This document shows, piece after piece, positions 17,576-25,544 of a stretch of 64,000 bases of DNA. The stretch is from Myxococcales bacterium. Its GTDB lineage: Bacteria; Myxococcota_A; Polyangia; Polyangiales; GCA-016699535. Position 1 is the stretch's first letter, and each line of letters opens with the position of its first letter. A program made the translations under genes and the position numbers. The notes under the pieces were generated by a model, which did not search any database, was not told where the DNA came from, and saw only the letters and a program-made list of their open reading frames with translations. Where the stretch lies: the NCBI GenBank assembly GCA_016699535.1, contig CP064980.1, forward strand, positions 3,542,001 to 3,606,000, given 5' to 3'.

Positions 17576-18361
17576 ATGTTCGTAAATGCCGATATACGCG
17601 CAGAGCTCGCAAAACTGCTGCCTTATGGCCTCCTGGCGGCACGAAGCTGGTTGATGGACAAGGGGCTGAGCCGTCATGGTCTTGATAATCTGCTCAAGAG
17701 CGGCCAACTCGTCTCGCTTGCGCCGGGCGTCTACAAGCGCCCGGAGACGACCCTGAAATGGCAGGGATTGGTTTCCTCCCTCCAACGTATGGGAAATGAT
17801 CTGCTTGTCGGCGGCATCAGCGCTCTGGAACTCCAGGGACACTCGCATTACCTATCGCTGTCCAGCCTTAGGACTGTTCACCTTTATGGCTATGATCCTC
17901 TGCCCTCATGGGCAAACAAGGTCGACCTAGCAGAGACCTTCAAATGGCATGGCAATGCCCGCCTATGGACGGCAGTGAACAACAAGGAGCTCAAGCCAGA
18001 TTTCAGCATCGATCTGTCGTGGGGGGATCAATCAGCCCCGCTCAAGGCCTCTTCTTCTGAACGTGCGATATGTGAGCTTCTTGTTGATGTTCCGGAGAAA
18101 GTTTCCTTCGAGCATGCCGAACAGTTGATGCAGGGATTGGTGAGCCTATCGCCTCGCCGTCTGGATGCGATCCTGCATCAGCTGAAGCATGTAAAGGCCA
18201 AGCGGCTCTTTTTTTGGCTGGCGCAACGGCAAGGTCATGCATGGTTCAAAAAGCTTGATCCGGCGAGCTTCGATCTCGGCCATGGTAAACGGGTCGTCGC
18301 CAAAGGAGGCAAGCTTGACCGAAAATACCTGATCACGGTGCCGGAGAACATGCATGAATAG
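17576..18361 (+). CDS. abiEi: AbiEi-family type IV antitoxin (with DNA-binding domain)
   Basis: 261 aa. The N-terminal winged-helix region (AARSWLMDKGLSRHGLDNLLKSGQLVSLAPGVYKRP) is the standard AbiEi antitoxin DNA-binding domain. It is followed by the AbiEi C-terminal domain (GGISALELQGHSHYL, PDFSIDLSWGDQSAPLKASSSERAICELL). It represses its own operon and counteracts the nucleotidyltransferase toxin AbiEii. It overlaps the toxin remnant (ATG at 18354) by 8 nt, the normal gene order. The antitoxin appears intact although the toxin is not. Confidence 0.88.
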   Translation: MFVNADIRAELAKLLPYGLLAARSWLMDKGLSRHGLDNLLKSGQLVSLAPGVYKRPETTLKWQGLVSSLQRMGNDLLVGGISALELQGHSHYLSLSSLRTVHLYGYDPLPSWANKVDLAETFKWHGNARLWTAVNNKELKPDFSIDLSWGDQSAPLKASSSERAICELLVDVPEKVSFEHAEQLMQGLVSLSPRRLDAILHQLKHVKAKRLFFWLAQRQGHAWFKKLDPASFDLGHGKRVVAKGGKLDRKYLITVPENMHE

Positions 18362-18783
18362 GACCCATCCCTTCTTCGGACAGGTCGAGCTACTCGTGCG
18401 TGTCCTTCCTTGTCTATCTCATCAGCCATCAGCGGCCAATATCCGAGCTGCTCTCGCCGAACCAAAGGGACATCAGTAAACTATTCGAAACCGAGTTCAG
18501 AGAAATGACCGAAGAACCGGTTTCGCTCGACGATCTACTGCAAACTCGTGAACGCCTTATAGGACATGTACAGAAGGCCCTCACAGATCAAGACCGTGTG
18601 TTTCTTCTTTCGTTTAAAAACCGCACCCCTGACTGGTCGCTATTAGAGCTAAAAGGTGTGAACGAGTTACCTGCGGTCAAATGGAAGCTCGTTAATTTGA
18701 AACGTATGAAGGCCGAACAGCACACAGAAGCGATGAGCCGTCTGAAAACGATTCTTGAAAAAGGGTCGGGTTGTTTCACGTAG
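18354..18783 (+). pseudogene. abiEii: AbiEii toxin remnant (core deleted)
   Basis: Starts correctly with MNRTHPFFGQVELLVRVLP, the usual AbiEii N-terminus. The sequence then jumps out of frame to VYLISHQRPISELLSPNQRDISKLFETEF...PDWSLLELKGVNELPAVKWKLVNL, the usual AbiEii C-terminus, ending at 18783. The whole nucleotidyltransferase core (KGGTAINL, GSxxxD) is missing. The junction lies at about 18411. The toxin cannot be active. Confidence 0.8.
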
Positions 18784-18840
18784 AACGAAAGAAGGCTGCG
18801 CACCAAAACGAAACTCGGGTGGAAAAAGAATGGGACCAAA

Positions 18841-18857
18841 GTAACCCATTAGGTTAC
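18841..18857. promoter_or_regulatory. Enhancer palindrome (site A, kinase gene)
   Basis: GTAACCCATTAGGTTAC, perfect 6-5-6 inverted repeat. Paired with 18862-18878 at exactly 21 bp centre to centre, two turns of the helix. Upstream of the histidine kinase gene, so autoregulation by the co-encoded activator is predicted. Confidence 0.75.
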
Positions 18858-18861
18858 AAAA

Positions 18862-18878
18862 GTAACCGTATAGGTTAC
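18862..18878. promoter_or_regulatory. Enhancer palindrome (site B, kinase gene)
   Basis: GTAACCGTATAGGTTAC, perfect 6-5-6 inverted repeat; its centre lies about 81 bp upstream of the -12 element at 18951. Confidence 0.75.
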
Positions 18879-18936
18879 AGTGCACTGAGCTTTTTGGCCT
18901 GAGCATGATAATCACAAGGAATTTTGATATGCATGT

Positions 18937-18954
18937 TTGGCATGAAACCTGCTT
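18937..18954 (+). promoter_or_regulatory. Sigma-54 -24/-12 promoter of the two-component operon
   Basis: TTGGCATGAAACCTGCTT: GG (18939-18940), N10, GC (18951-18952). The kinase ATG follows 36 bp later. Confidence 0.75.
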
Positions 18955-18989
18955 TACTCCTGCCATGGAGCCAAAAAAACACTTTCTGA

Positions 18990-20495
18990 ATGACTGACCC
19001 TCTCGATCAGAGGCGCGTTTCAGCGCCTCCTTTCCCAAAGACCAAACGCGTGATCGCGAGACGATTGACGCTGCGTTTCGTGCTTTTGTCCCTTATCTCG
19101 GTGATGATGTGCCTGATTTTGATCAGTTTAATTGTGCAGATCTCAGACGTTGTAAGGAGGATGCGCGACGACGAAGTTGCGATCAAGGCGAGTTTGGCCC
19201 TGGCGACCGCGGTGCGTGAACAGTTTATGCACCAGGAGCATTGGATTATTGAAAAAAACGACGAACATCTTCAGCACTATCAACACTGGACCGAGGTCGT
19301 TAACGAGAACATCCGCGCGTTAGAACCACTCGTGCCAAGGACAGAGCGCTGGCGTCTGGAACGTATCGCGGCGGACAGCAGCGAGCTGAACCGACTTTTT
19401 CAAAAGAAGGTGATGCCCGCTGCAAGCCGTGGCAATCACGGCAAAATCATTCTGCTGCACGAAAAGAGCGATGTGCTGTCCGCGCGCGCCGCGCGTCATG
19501 CCGACACGGTGGCTTCTCACATCGAAAAACGCATGGCGCACGCGCACGCTTCGGCAACTTGGACAACACGACTTGGGATGCTCAGCGGCGCAGTGTGTGT
19601 GCTTTTGATTCTTTCGCTAAGTGTTCTATTCCGTCGCCGAATGCGCAAAGACGTTTTCAAACCCCTGGAAGTTCTGTCCGCGGCGGCGCAGCGCTTTGGC
19701 TCAGGTGATTTCAAAACACGAACGGGTGCTTTGGGTGAAGGCGAGCTCGCTGCCGTGGCCTCAGCTTTTGATCGCATGGCGGAAGAACTTGAGGTGAGAG
19801 AACAACAACTTATCGAAAGCGAACGCATGGCGGCCATTGGCCAGCTCGCCGCAGGCGTTGCGCATGAAATTAACAATCCGATCCAAATTATTCGCGGCTA
19901 TCTGAACACCATCAATCCAGATGCTTCACGCCAAACTTTAATCGACGAGCTGAAAATTCTAGACGAAGAGGCTTCGGCCTGCCAACGCATTGCCGAAGAT
20001 TTGGTGACCTACGCTGTAGAGCCAGAGCTGCACTTTGATGTTTTCCAAATGCGCAATTTTCTTGAGGAATCGGTCCAGCGCTTTGGGGAAACCATCGAAG
20101 GCAAAGCACAAGCCCTGCATGTTCAGACCGAGGACGCCAAGGTCTTCATGGACGGTGGACGCATCCGTCAAGTGCTGATGAATCTTTTGCTCAATGCCGC
20201 GCAGGTCTCCACCGAACAGCAATCCATCGAGGTCACGGGCAACAAAGCGGTGGATCAAAGCTACGAGATCCTGGTCTCTGACCGCGGACCCGGTATTAAC
20301 CCAGAGGACAAAAGCAAATTTTTCGAGCCCTTCTTTTCTCAAAGATCAGGCGGATCGGGGCTAGGCCTTGCCGTCGCCCAAGGCATTGTTCGCGCACATG
20401 GCGGCAAAATTACGGTTCAAGACCGAAATGGTGGAGGCAGCATTTTTCGGATCAGTTTGCCGCAACGGCTAAATGAGAAAAGGCAGAGTGCATGA
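18990..20495 (+). CDS. Membrane sensor histidine kinase of an NtrC-type two-component system
   Basis: 501 aa. TM1 (about residues 26-50) and TM2 (about 190-213) flank a helical periplasmic sensor of about 140 residues containing several His and Met (REQFMHQEHWIIEKNDEHLQHYQHW) that could bind metal. A HAMP domain follows. H-box AAGVAHEINNP has the phospho-acceptor near His292, the N-box is NLLLNAAQ, the G-boxes are DRGPGI and GSGLGLAVAQGIV: a complete kinase. The layout resembles ZraS/HydH-type sensors. It overlaps the response-regulator gene by 4 nt. Sigma-54 promoter and paired enhancers upstream indicate positive autoregulation. A Cu/Ag signal is inferred from the targets. Confidence 0.9.
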   Translation: MTDPLDQRRVSAPPFPKTKRVIARRLTLRFVLLSLISVMMCLILISLIVQISDVVRRMRDDEVAIKASLALATAVREQFMHQEHWIIEKNDEHLQHYQHWTEVVNENIRALEPLVPRTERWRLERIAADSSELNRLFQKKVMPAASRGNHGKIILLHEKSDVLSARAARHADTVASHIEKRMAHAHASATWTTRLGMLSGAVCVLLILSLSVLFRRRMRKDVFKPLEVLSAAAQRFGSGDFKTRTGALGEGELAAVASAFDRMAEELEVREQQLIESERMAAIGQLAAGVAHEINNPIQIIRGYLNTINPDASRQTLIDELKILDEEASACQRIAEDLVTYAVEPELHFDVFQMRNFLEESVQRFGETIEGKAQALHVQTEDAKVFMDGGRIRQVLMNLLLNAAQVSTEQQSIEVTGNKAVDQSYEILVSDRGPGINPEDKSKFFEPFFSQRSGGSGLGLAVAQGIVRAHGGKITVQDRNGGGSIFRISLPQRLNEKRQSA

Positions 20496-21901
20496 GCTCA
20501 AGCAATAAGCCAACAGTTCTTATCGTCGATGATAAAAAACATGCTCCGGCTTATGACAAAGATTCTGCAAAACGATGCTCGTGTGCTCACCGCAGAAAGA
20601 GGCATCGAGGCACTGGAATCCTTGCCATCGAGCCCGTGGACGTCGTGCTCTGTGATTTGCGCATGCCAGACATGGACGGCATTGCGGTTTTGAAACAATG
20701 CAAGGCCATCCGCAAACAAACCGAGTTTGTGCTTATGACTGCTTACGCTTCAGTGCACACTGCGGTAGAGGCCTTGCAGCTGGGGGCTTATGATTATCTA
20801 AGCAAACCTTTTGAGCCGGAAGCAGCGCGCGCTGTGGTGCTGCGCGCGATGGGCCGCGCTGCGACCGCATGGCCAGAAACTCAGAGCAAGGCAAACGAAG
20901 AAGTGCTGCCCAACATGATCGCGCGCTCGGCGGTGATGCGTGATTTTGCCACCCTGGTTCGGCAAGTGGCCGACAGTGATGCCACGGTGCTTCTGCTCGG
21001 CGAGACCGGCACCGGCAAAGAGCGCCTGGCGCGCGCCATTCATCAGCTAAGCGCGCGCTCAAATCAACGCTTCGTGGCTGTCAACTGCGCCGCGATTCCA
21101 GCCGAGCTCATGGAGAGTGAACTCTTCGGTTACAGCAAAGGAGCGTTCACCAATGCGGTAAAAGACCGAAAAGGTCTTTTTGAAGAAGCCCATAAAGGCA
21201 CGATTTTCCTTGATGAAATTGGTGAGTTGCTGCTTTCATTACAGGCCAAACTGACACGCACCCTGGAAGAGCGCAGCGTCCGTCGCCTTGGCGAGTCGAT
21301 TGAGCGAGCCTTCGATACACGATTGATTGCTGCAACGCACCGCGATATTGAAAGCATGGTCAAAAACGCCAGCTTCCGTGAAGACCTTTGGTATAGGCTC
21401 AACGTGGCCATGCTGCGCGTGCCAACGCTGCGCGAGCGAAAGGACGACATCGAACTTTTGGCAAGCCATTTTTTACGCGACATACCGCCAAGGAAAAAAG
21501 AGCGTCTCATCGGTTTTTCGCAGGCTGCTATCTCTGCCCTTCAAAAGTACGATTGGCCGGGAAACGTAAGGCAGCTGCGCTCCGCCGTTGAACGGGCCAG
21601 TGTGGTATGCCAAAGCGAACGCATCGATATCGGCGATTTGCCGCCCGAAGGTTTGGGCCAAAAGTCTGCTGGACGCCCAGCAACCTCTCTGAGGCATTTA
21701 AGCTGGGCCGAAGCACAAAAACAAGGGCAGCTCGAAGCTGGCCGCCTCTATCTTCAGCAAGTTCTCGATCTTTACGACGGACACATCAGCCAAGCCGCTG
21801 CCCACGCCGGGGTTGAAAGAGAAAGTTTTTACCGAATCATGCGGCGCCATGGACTACACCCCGATCAGCATCCCAACAACAAAGACAAAGAGTGCATGTG
21901 A
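20492..21901 (+). CDS. Sigma-54-dependent NtrC-family response regulator (two compensating indels in receiver)
   Basis: 469 aa: receiver, AAA+ domain, Fis-type HTH. The acidic pair (IVDD) and phospho-acceptor D55 (CDLRMPD) are present. Between 20535 and 20630 the frame is shifted. Removing one A from the six-A run and adding one C at agcccg restores NMLRLMTKILQNDARVLTAERG and LPSSPVDVV. The AAA+ domain has Walker A GETGTGKE (170-177), Walker B FLDEIGE and an arginine finger region. The sigma-54 contact loop reads GAFTNA (217-222) instead of GAFTGA. The C-terminal Fis HTH (HISQAAAHAGVERESFYRIMRR) should bind the GTAACC palindromes. Its stop codon overlaps one such site (21898). Confidence 0.92.
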   Translation: MSSSNKPTVLIVDDKKHAPAYDKDSAKRCSCAHRRKRHRGTGILAIEPVDVVLCDLRMPDMDGIAVLKQCKAIRKQTEFVLMTAYASVHTAVEALQLGAYDYLSKPFEPEAARAVVLRAMGRAATAWPETQSKANEEVLPNMIARSAVMRDFATLVRQVADSDATVLLLGETGTGKERLARAIHQLSARSNQRFVAVNCAAIPAELMESELFGYSKGAFTNAVKDRKGLFEEAHKGTIFLDEIGELLLSLQAKLTRTLEERSVRRLGESIERAFDTRLIAATHRDIESMVKNASFREDLWYRLNVAMLRVPTLRERKDDIELLASHFLRDIPPRKKERLIGFSQAAISALQKYDWPGNVRQLRSAVERASVVCQSERIDIGDLPPEGLGQKSAGRPATSLRHLSWAEAQKQGQLEAGRLYLQQVLDLYDGHISQAAAHAGVERESFYRIMRRHGLHPDQHPNNKDKECM

Positions 21902-21914
21902 CCCAATGGGTTAC
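21898..21914. promoter_or_regulatory. Enhancer palindrome upstream of the cus operon
   Basis: GTGACCCAATGGGTTAC matches the 6-5-6 palindrome with one mismatch in the left half. It overlaps the regulator's stop codon and lies about 153 bp from the -12 element at 22059. No second site was seen in this gap. Confidence 0.6.
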
Positions 21915-22044
21915 GATCAGGCTTCGCTGCTGCGCTCGTGAGGCGTTGATTTATGGTACTGGGAGTCCGCTGTTGAGTACGGAAAAGCTTATTAAAAGCT
22001 GGTTTGTTTGCAGACGCTAGGTTTTACAATGCAGCAGTTGCGCG

Positions 22045-22062
22045 TTGGCACGAGTATTGCTT
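22045..22062 (+). promoter_or_regulatory. Sigma-54 -24/-12 promoter of the cus-type operon
   Basis: TTGGCACGAGTATTGCTT is essentially the perfect RpoN consensus (TTGGCACG-N4-TTGC), GG-N10-GC. It precedes the start codon at 22097 by about 35 bp and should drive four overlapping or abutting genes to 28657. Confidence 0.85.
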
Positions 22063-22096
22063 ACGGTTACAGGGGACACATTTTGGAAATGGATTT

Positions 22097-22552
22097 ATGG
22101 CAGCACCTCTCAATGCAAAGATTCAAGATCTGCGTGCTCTTGTGCAGCGGCACAAGGTATGTTGGGAGGTGTGGCCTGAAGAGCATTATCGCAAAGGACG
22201 AGGCAAAGTGAACATCGGATATATCATACAAATCACCGGAACGCATGATCATCCGGCTCATCCGCCTTTACCGGGTTGCGACGAGTGCAAAGCGGTCTAT
22301 AAAAAACTTAGAGATATCGCCCGTTGGATTATTCCTTCCGAGCAACGTGAGAGCAAATATGAGATTGATATGTTCGACCATGCCCTTCGTTATTCGCCAA
22401 AACGCAAATTCCGCGAAGAGGTCACGCTGTCATTAAAAATCCTGCATCGAGGCCAATGGGATAATCCAGTAGATGCATGTGAAACGCGCTGTCTTTATGA
22501 AATGGAAGAAAAACTTGCAGAGCTCGGTGCACACAAGGGGCATGGGTCATGA
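22097..22552 (+). CDS. Conserved-looking hypothetical cytoplasmic protein of a Cu/Ag efflux operon
   Basis: 151 aa, no signal peptide or TM segment. It is rich in charged residues, with His/Cys pairs that could bind metal: HDHPAHPPLPGCDEC (about residues 52-66) and DACETRC (about 130-136). I do not recognise a family. The ATG at 22097 is chosen because a perfect sigma-54 promoter ends at 22062; the longer frame from 22004 would run through that promoter. The ribosome site is weak. First gene of the operon, overlapping the outer-membrane component by 4 nt, so it may be a cytosolic metal-binding or regulatory accessory. Confidence 0.65.
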   Translation: MAAPLNAKIQDLRALVQRHKVCWEVWPEEHYRKGRGKVNIGYIIQITGTHDHPAHPPLPGCDECKAVYKKLRDIARWIIPSEQRESKYEIDMFDHALRYSPKRKFREEVTLSLKILHRGQWDNPVDACETRCLYEMEEKLAELGAHKGHGS

Positions 22553-23847
22553 AAAAAGCTTGTGTGGTATGGCTCGTTTTATGGGGCTTTCCCATAAACA
22601 TTGTCGCTCAAGAACAGCATGGGGATGCTGAGCGCGATGTCGCCCAGGCACTTGCAGAAGAAGGCTTGCGCAAGAACCAGGGCCTTCGCGCTATTGAAAA
22701 ACGCATCGCAGCGCTCTCGGAGAACATCGATAGAGCTGGCGCATGGATGGATCCAATCGCCTCGGCTGAATACAGCAACATTCCGATTGATTCCTTGAGA
22801 CCTGATAGGCACCCAATGAGCGGCGTTCAGTTCAAGCTTCAGCAAACCTTTTTCTTCCCTGGAAAAACTTCAAGGCGCGAAGCCGTAGCCAAAGGAGAAG
22901 TGAAACAAGCCAAAGAGGCCCTAGCCGAAAGCCAAACACAATTGCGCAATTTGGTAAAGCGAGCCTACTACGAGCTAACGCTGGTAAGGCAGCTCCGTGA
23001 GATCACAAAAGAGCACATCCAGCTCGTAGCGCAATTCATCGATGTCGTGCGCGTAAAATACGAAGTCGGTAAAACGGCGCAACACGAGTTAATCCGGCTC
23101 GAAGTGCTTCGCGGCGAGCTTAGCGATCAGCTGGAGGATTTTGACCGTGATGATCAGGCCCTAAGCGCCGAAATCAACAGCACCTTGCATCGACCGAACA
23201 CTGTGCCGATTCAAACGCCCAAAACCCTTGCTGCGCTAGAACCACAAAGCACACTTGCTAAACTGATACAACATTCAAAACACCATCGCCCCTTGCTGCG
23301 GCAATACCGTGAGCAAGCACGCACCAAAGAGCTTGCTGCCAAACAAGCAAGCCTTGAAGGGTATCCTGATTTTACGGCATGGCTTAGCTATCGGCTTCGT
23401 TCTGATACGGGAGCCGACCCAGGCACCGATTTTGTGGGGGCGGGTCTCTCGGTACCGATTCCCTTTTGGTACGATCAGCGCTGGGGCAGCGAACGCAGAA
23501 TCAACGAGAATCTCGCACGAGAAGCGCGTGCACAAGAAGATGCCCTTTTTGACGACATTCGCGCAAAGCTTGCCGACACCGTTTCACGCTGGAAAAGAGC
23601 CTACGAGCAGACACAAACTTACGAAAAACAGCTCACTCCGCAAAGCAAACAAGCGCTCGAAGCCACTTTTTCTGCCTATCAGGTCGACCGCGCGGATTTT
23701 GCTTCCCTGTATCAAGCCGAGCTGCAGCTTCTTGATTTCGAGCGCACCCTTCGCCGGGCCCGCGCGCTAACCCATATCAGCCAAGCCCAGACCGAAGCTT
23801 TAATTGGAAGCCCTTTGAAAACCAAGCAAAACAAGCGGAGCCGCTAA
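22549..23847 (+). CDS. cusC: Outer-membrane efflux protein, CusC-like (TolC family)
   Basis: 432 aa with signal peptide (ACVVWLVLWGFPINIVAQE). Two OEP repeats of long coiled-coil helices (EALAESQTQLRNLVKRAYYEL; LADTVSRWKRAYEQTQTYEKQL) and the family-typical DFTAWLSYRLRSD...VGAGLSVPIPFWYDQR. It forms the outer channel of the Cu/Ag RND pump with the two genes that follow. Not a lipoprotein as read: no lipobox Cys near the cleavage site. It overlaps the preceding gene (ATGA) and is 2 nt from cusB. Confidence 0.9.
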   Translation: MKKACVVWLVLWGFPINIVAQEQHGDAERDVAQALAEEGLRKNQGLRAIEKRIAALSENIDRAGAWMDPIASAEYSNIPIDSLRPDRHPMSGVQFKLQQTFFFPGKTSRREAVAKGEVKQAKEALAESQTQLRNLVKRAYYELTLVRQLREITKEHIQLVAQFIDVVRVKYEVGKTAQHELIRLEVLRGELSDQLEDFDRDDQALSAEINSTLHRPNTVPIQTPKTLAALEPQSTLAKLIQHSKHHRPLLRQYREQARTKELAAKQASLEGYPDFTAWLSYRLRSDTGADPGTDFVGAGLSVPIPFWYDQRWGSERRINENLAREARAQEDALFDDIRAKLADTVSRWKRAYEQTQTYEKQLTPQSKQALEATFSAYQVDRADFASLYQAELQLLDFERTLRRARALTHISQAQTEALIGSPLKTKQNKRSR

Positions 23848-23849
23848 GC

Positions 23850-25544
23850 ATGCAATTACATATGAACAAACGCTGGATCATCGCAATCGCCATGGCAACA
23901 ACAGTCATTGCCGCTGCTGTGCTGGCGTACGCTCTCTGGGCGCCAAGCAAATCAAGCGACGAGCACGCTGAGCATGGCAAAGAGTCTGAAGAGTCGGATA
24001 GCGAAGCTCAGCTCTACACCTGCGGCATGCACCCTCAAGTGGTCGAAAATGAACCCGGCACTTGTCCGATTTGCGGCATGAACCTCGTGCCGATGAAAAA
24101 CAGCACGAAAAAAAGTCCAACCAAAGCAGGCTCGCAAGGCGACCGCAAGATCAAGTACTGGCAAGCTCCGATGGACCCAAGTTACATCAGCGACAAGCCT
24201 GGCAAGTCGCCCATGGGCATGGATTTGATCCCTGTTTACGAAGATGGGGCAGGCGACGGTGATCCGGAAGGCATGATTCGCATTGATCCGGTTGTTGTTC
24301 AAAATATGGGCGTGCGCACTGCCCCCGTGGTGCGGGGAAGCCTGTCGCGCACGGTACGCACCATCGGCGAGGTGGTAGTGGCCGAGGATTTGCTTTCGGT
24401 CGTTAACTTGAAATTTTCAGGATGGATTGAGAAACTATTCGTGGATCAGACCGGCGTTTCTGTGCGTCAGGGTCAAGCGCTTTTTAGTATTTACTCACCT
24501 GAACTGGTTTCTGCGCAAGAGGAATACTTAATGGCGGTGCGCACCGCAGGTGCCGATAGCCCGCTGGCACGCTCTGCTGAGATGCGACTGCAATTGTGGG
24601 ATCTGAGCGAGCGAGACATTACGGGTATCCGCGAAAAGGGAAAACCCCAGCGCGCGCTTACGATTCGCGCCCCACGAGCGGGTTACGTGCTGCACAAAAG
24701 TGTGGTGCAAGGCGACCGGGCCCTGGCGGGGGAGGATTTGTTTCGCATTGGAAAACTTAGCGCGATTTGGATTCATGTTCAGGTTTACGAATTTGATGCC
24801 CCGTGGGTCAAACTTGGTCAGCCCGCGACGATGGAGCTCTCCTTTCAGCGCGGCAAACTCTACGAAGGGAAAGTGAGTTACATCTACCCGACCCTCGATG
24901 AAAAAACGCGTACGCTGACGGTGCGGCTGGAGTTTGTCAATCCTGAACTTAGTCTCAAACCAGGCATGTTTACCACCGTGCGGATCAAAACACGCCAGCA
25001 ACAAGGCGTGCTTGTGGTGCCCACCGAAGCCATTATCCATTCCGGGGAACGTCAGATCGTTTTTGTGACACCTGAGCTCGGCAAATATGAGCTGCGTGAG
25101 ATTGTTACGGGGGTCGCGGGTGATGACCATGTCACAAAAGTAATCTCCGGTCTGCATGAGGGAGATCAAGTGGTCGTCTCAGGCCAGTTCTTGCTCGATT
25201 CAGAAAGCCAACTTCAAGAAGCCGTTCAAAAAATGCTTAAAGCTCGACTGCAAACCAAGCAGCCCACCTCGCCGCCTGCAAGCAAAGCATCGATGCCAGA
25301 GACCATGGAGCATGCGCCCTCTGGAGAAACAAAGAGCTCTGCTGACAAAGCCCAAGCTGCACCTGCGGCAATGCCCATGAAAGCGCCGATGAAACATCAG
25401 CCTTCCAAGGCTTCAGAACCAACACCGAGCACGGAAGAAAAACCAGTTCACAAGCCCGCTCCAGCCGCGATGAAAGCTGATCATAGTGGCCACTCCGCTG
25501 CAGACGCCGAGCATCATGGCATGCACCACCAGGTGACCCCATGA
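23850..25544 (+). CDS. cusB: Cu/Ag efflux membrane-fusion protein with two HMBDs and Met/His-rich tail, CusB-like
   Basis: 564 aa. N-terminal TM anchor or signal (WIIAIAMATTVIAAAVLAYAL), then a canonical heavy-metal-binding domain (YTCGMHPQVVENEPGTCPICGM, about residues 52-73) and a second degenerate one (APMDPSYISDKPGKSPMGMDLIPVY). The barrel-sandwich/beta-barrel adaptor core follows (GWIEKLFVDQTGVSVRQGQ; LTIRAPRAGYVLHKSVVQGD; LSLKPGMFTTVRI). The last 90 residues are a low-complexity Met/His/Pro/Lys tail (MPMKAPMKHQPSK, HSGHSAADAEHHGMHH), likely a periplasmic Cu+/Ag+ sponge. It overlaps cusA by 4 nt. Confidence 0.92.
   Translation: MQLHMNKRWIIAIAMATTVIAAAVLAYALWAPSKSSDEHAEHGKESEESDSEAQLYTCGMHPQVVENEPGTCPICGMNLVPMKNSTKKSPTKAGSQGDRKIKYWQAPMDPSYISDKPGKSPMGMDLIPVYEDGAGDGDPEGMIRIDPVVVQNMGVRTAPVVRGSLSRTVRTIGEVVVAEDLLSVVNLKFSGWIEKLFVDQTGVSVRQGQALFSIYSPELVSAQEEYLMAVRTAGADSPLARSAEMRLQLWDLSERDITGIREKGKPQRALTIRAPRAGYVLHKSVVQGDRALAGEDLFRIGKLSAIWIHVQVYEFDAPWVKLGQPATMELSFQRGKLYEGKVSYIYPTLDEKTRTLTVRLEFVNPELSLKPGMFTTVRIKTRQQQGVLVVPTEAIIHSGERQIVFVTPELGKYELREIVTGVAGDDHVTKVISGLHEGDQVVVSGQFLLDSESQLQEAVQKMLKARLQTKQPTSPPASKASMPETMEHAPSGETKSSADKAQAAPAAMPMKAPMKHQPSKASEPTPSTEEKPVHKPAPAAMKADHSGHSAADAEHHGMHHQVTP

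Noticed and set aside
20492..21901. Response regulator as a pseudogene
   Set aside because: The two indels compensate, lie in homopolymers and leave all AAA+ and HTH motifs in frame.
22004..22096. N-terminal extension of the first cus-operon gene
   Set aside because: It crosses the near-perfect RpoN promoter at 22045-22062, so the ATG at 22097 is preferred.
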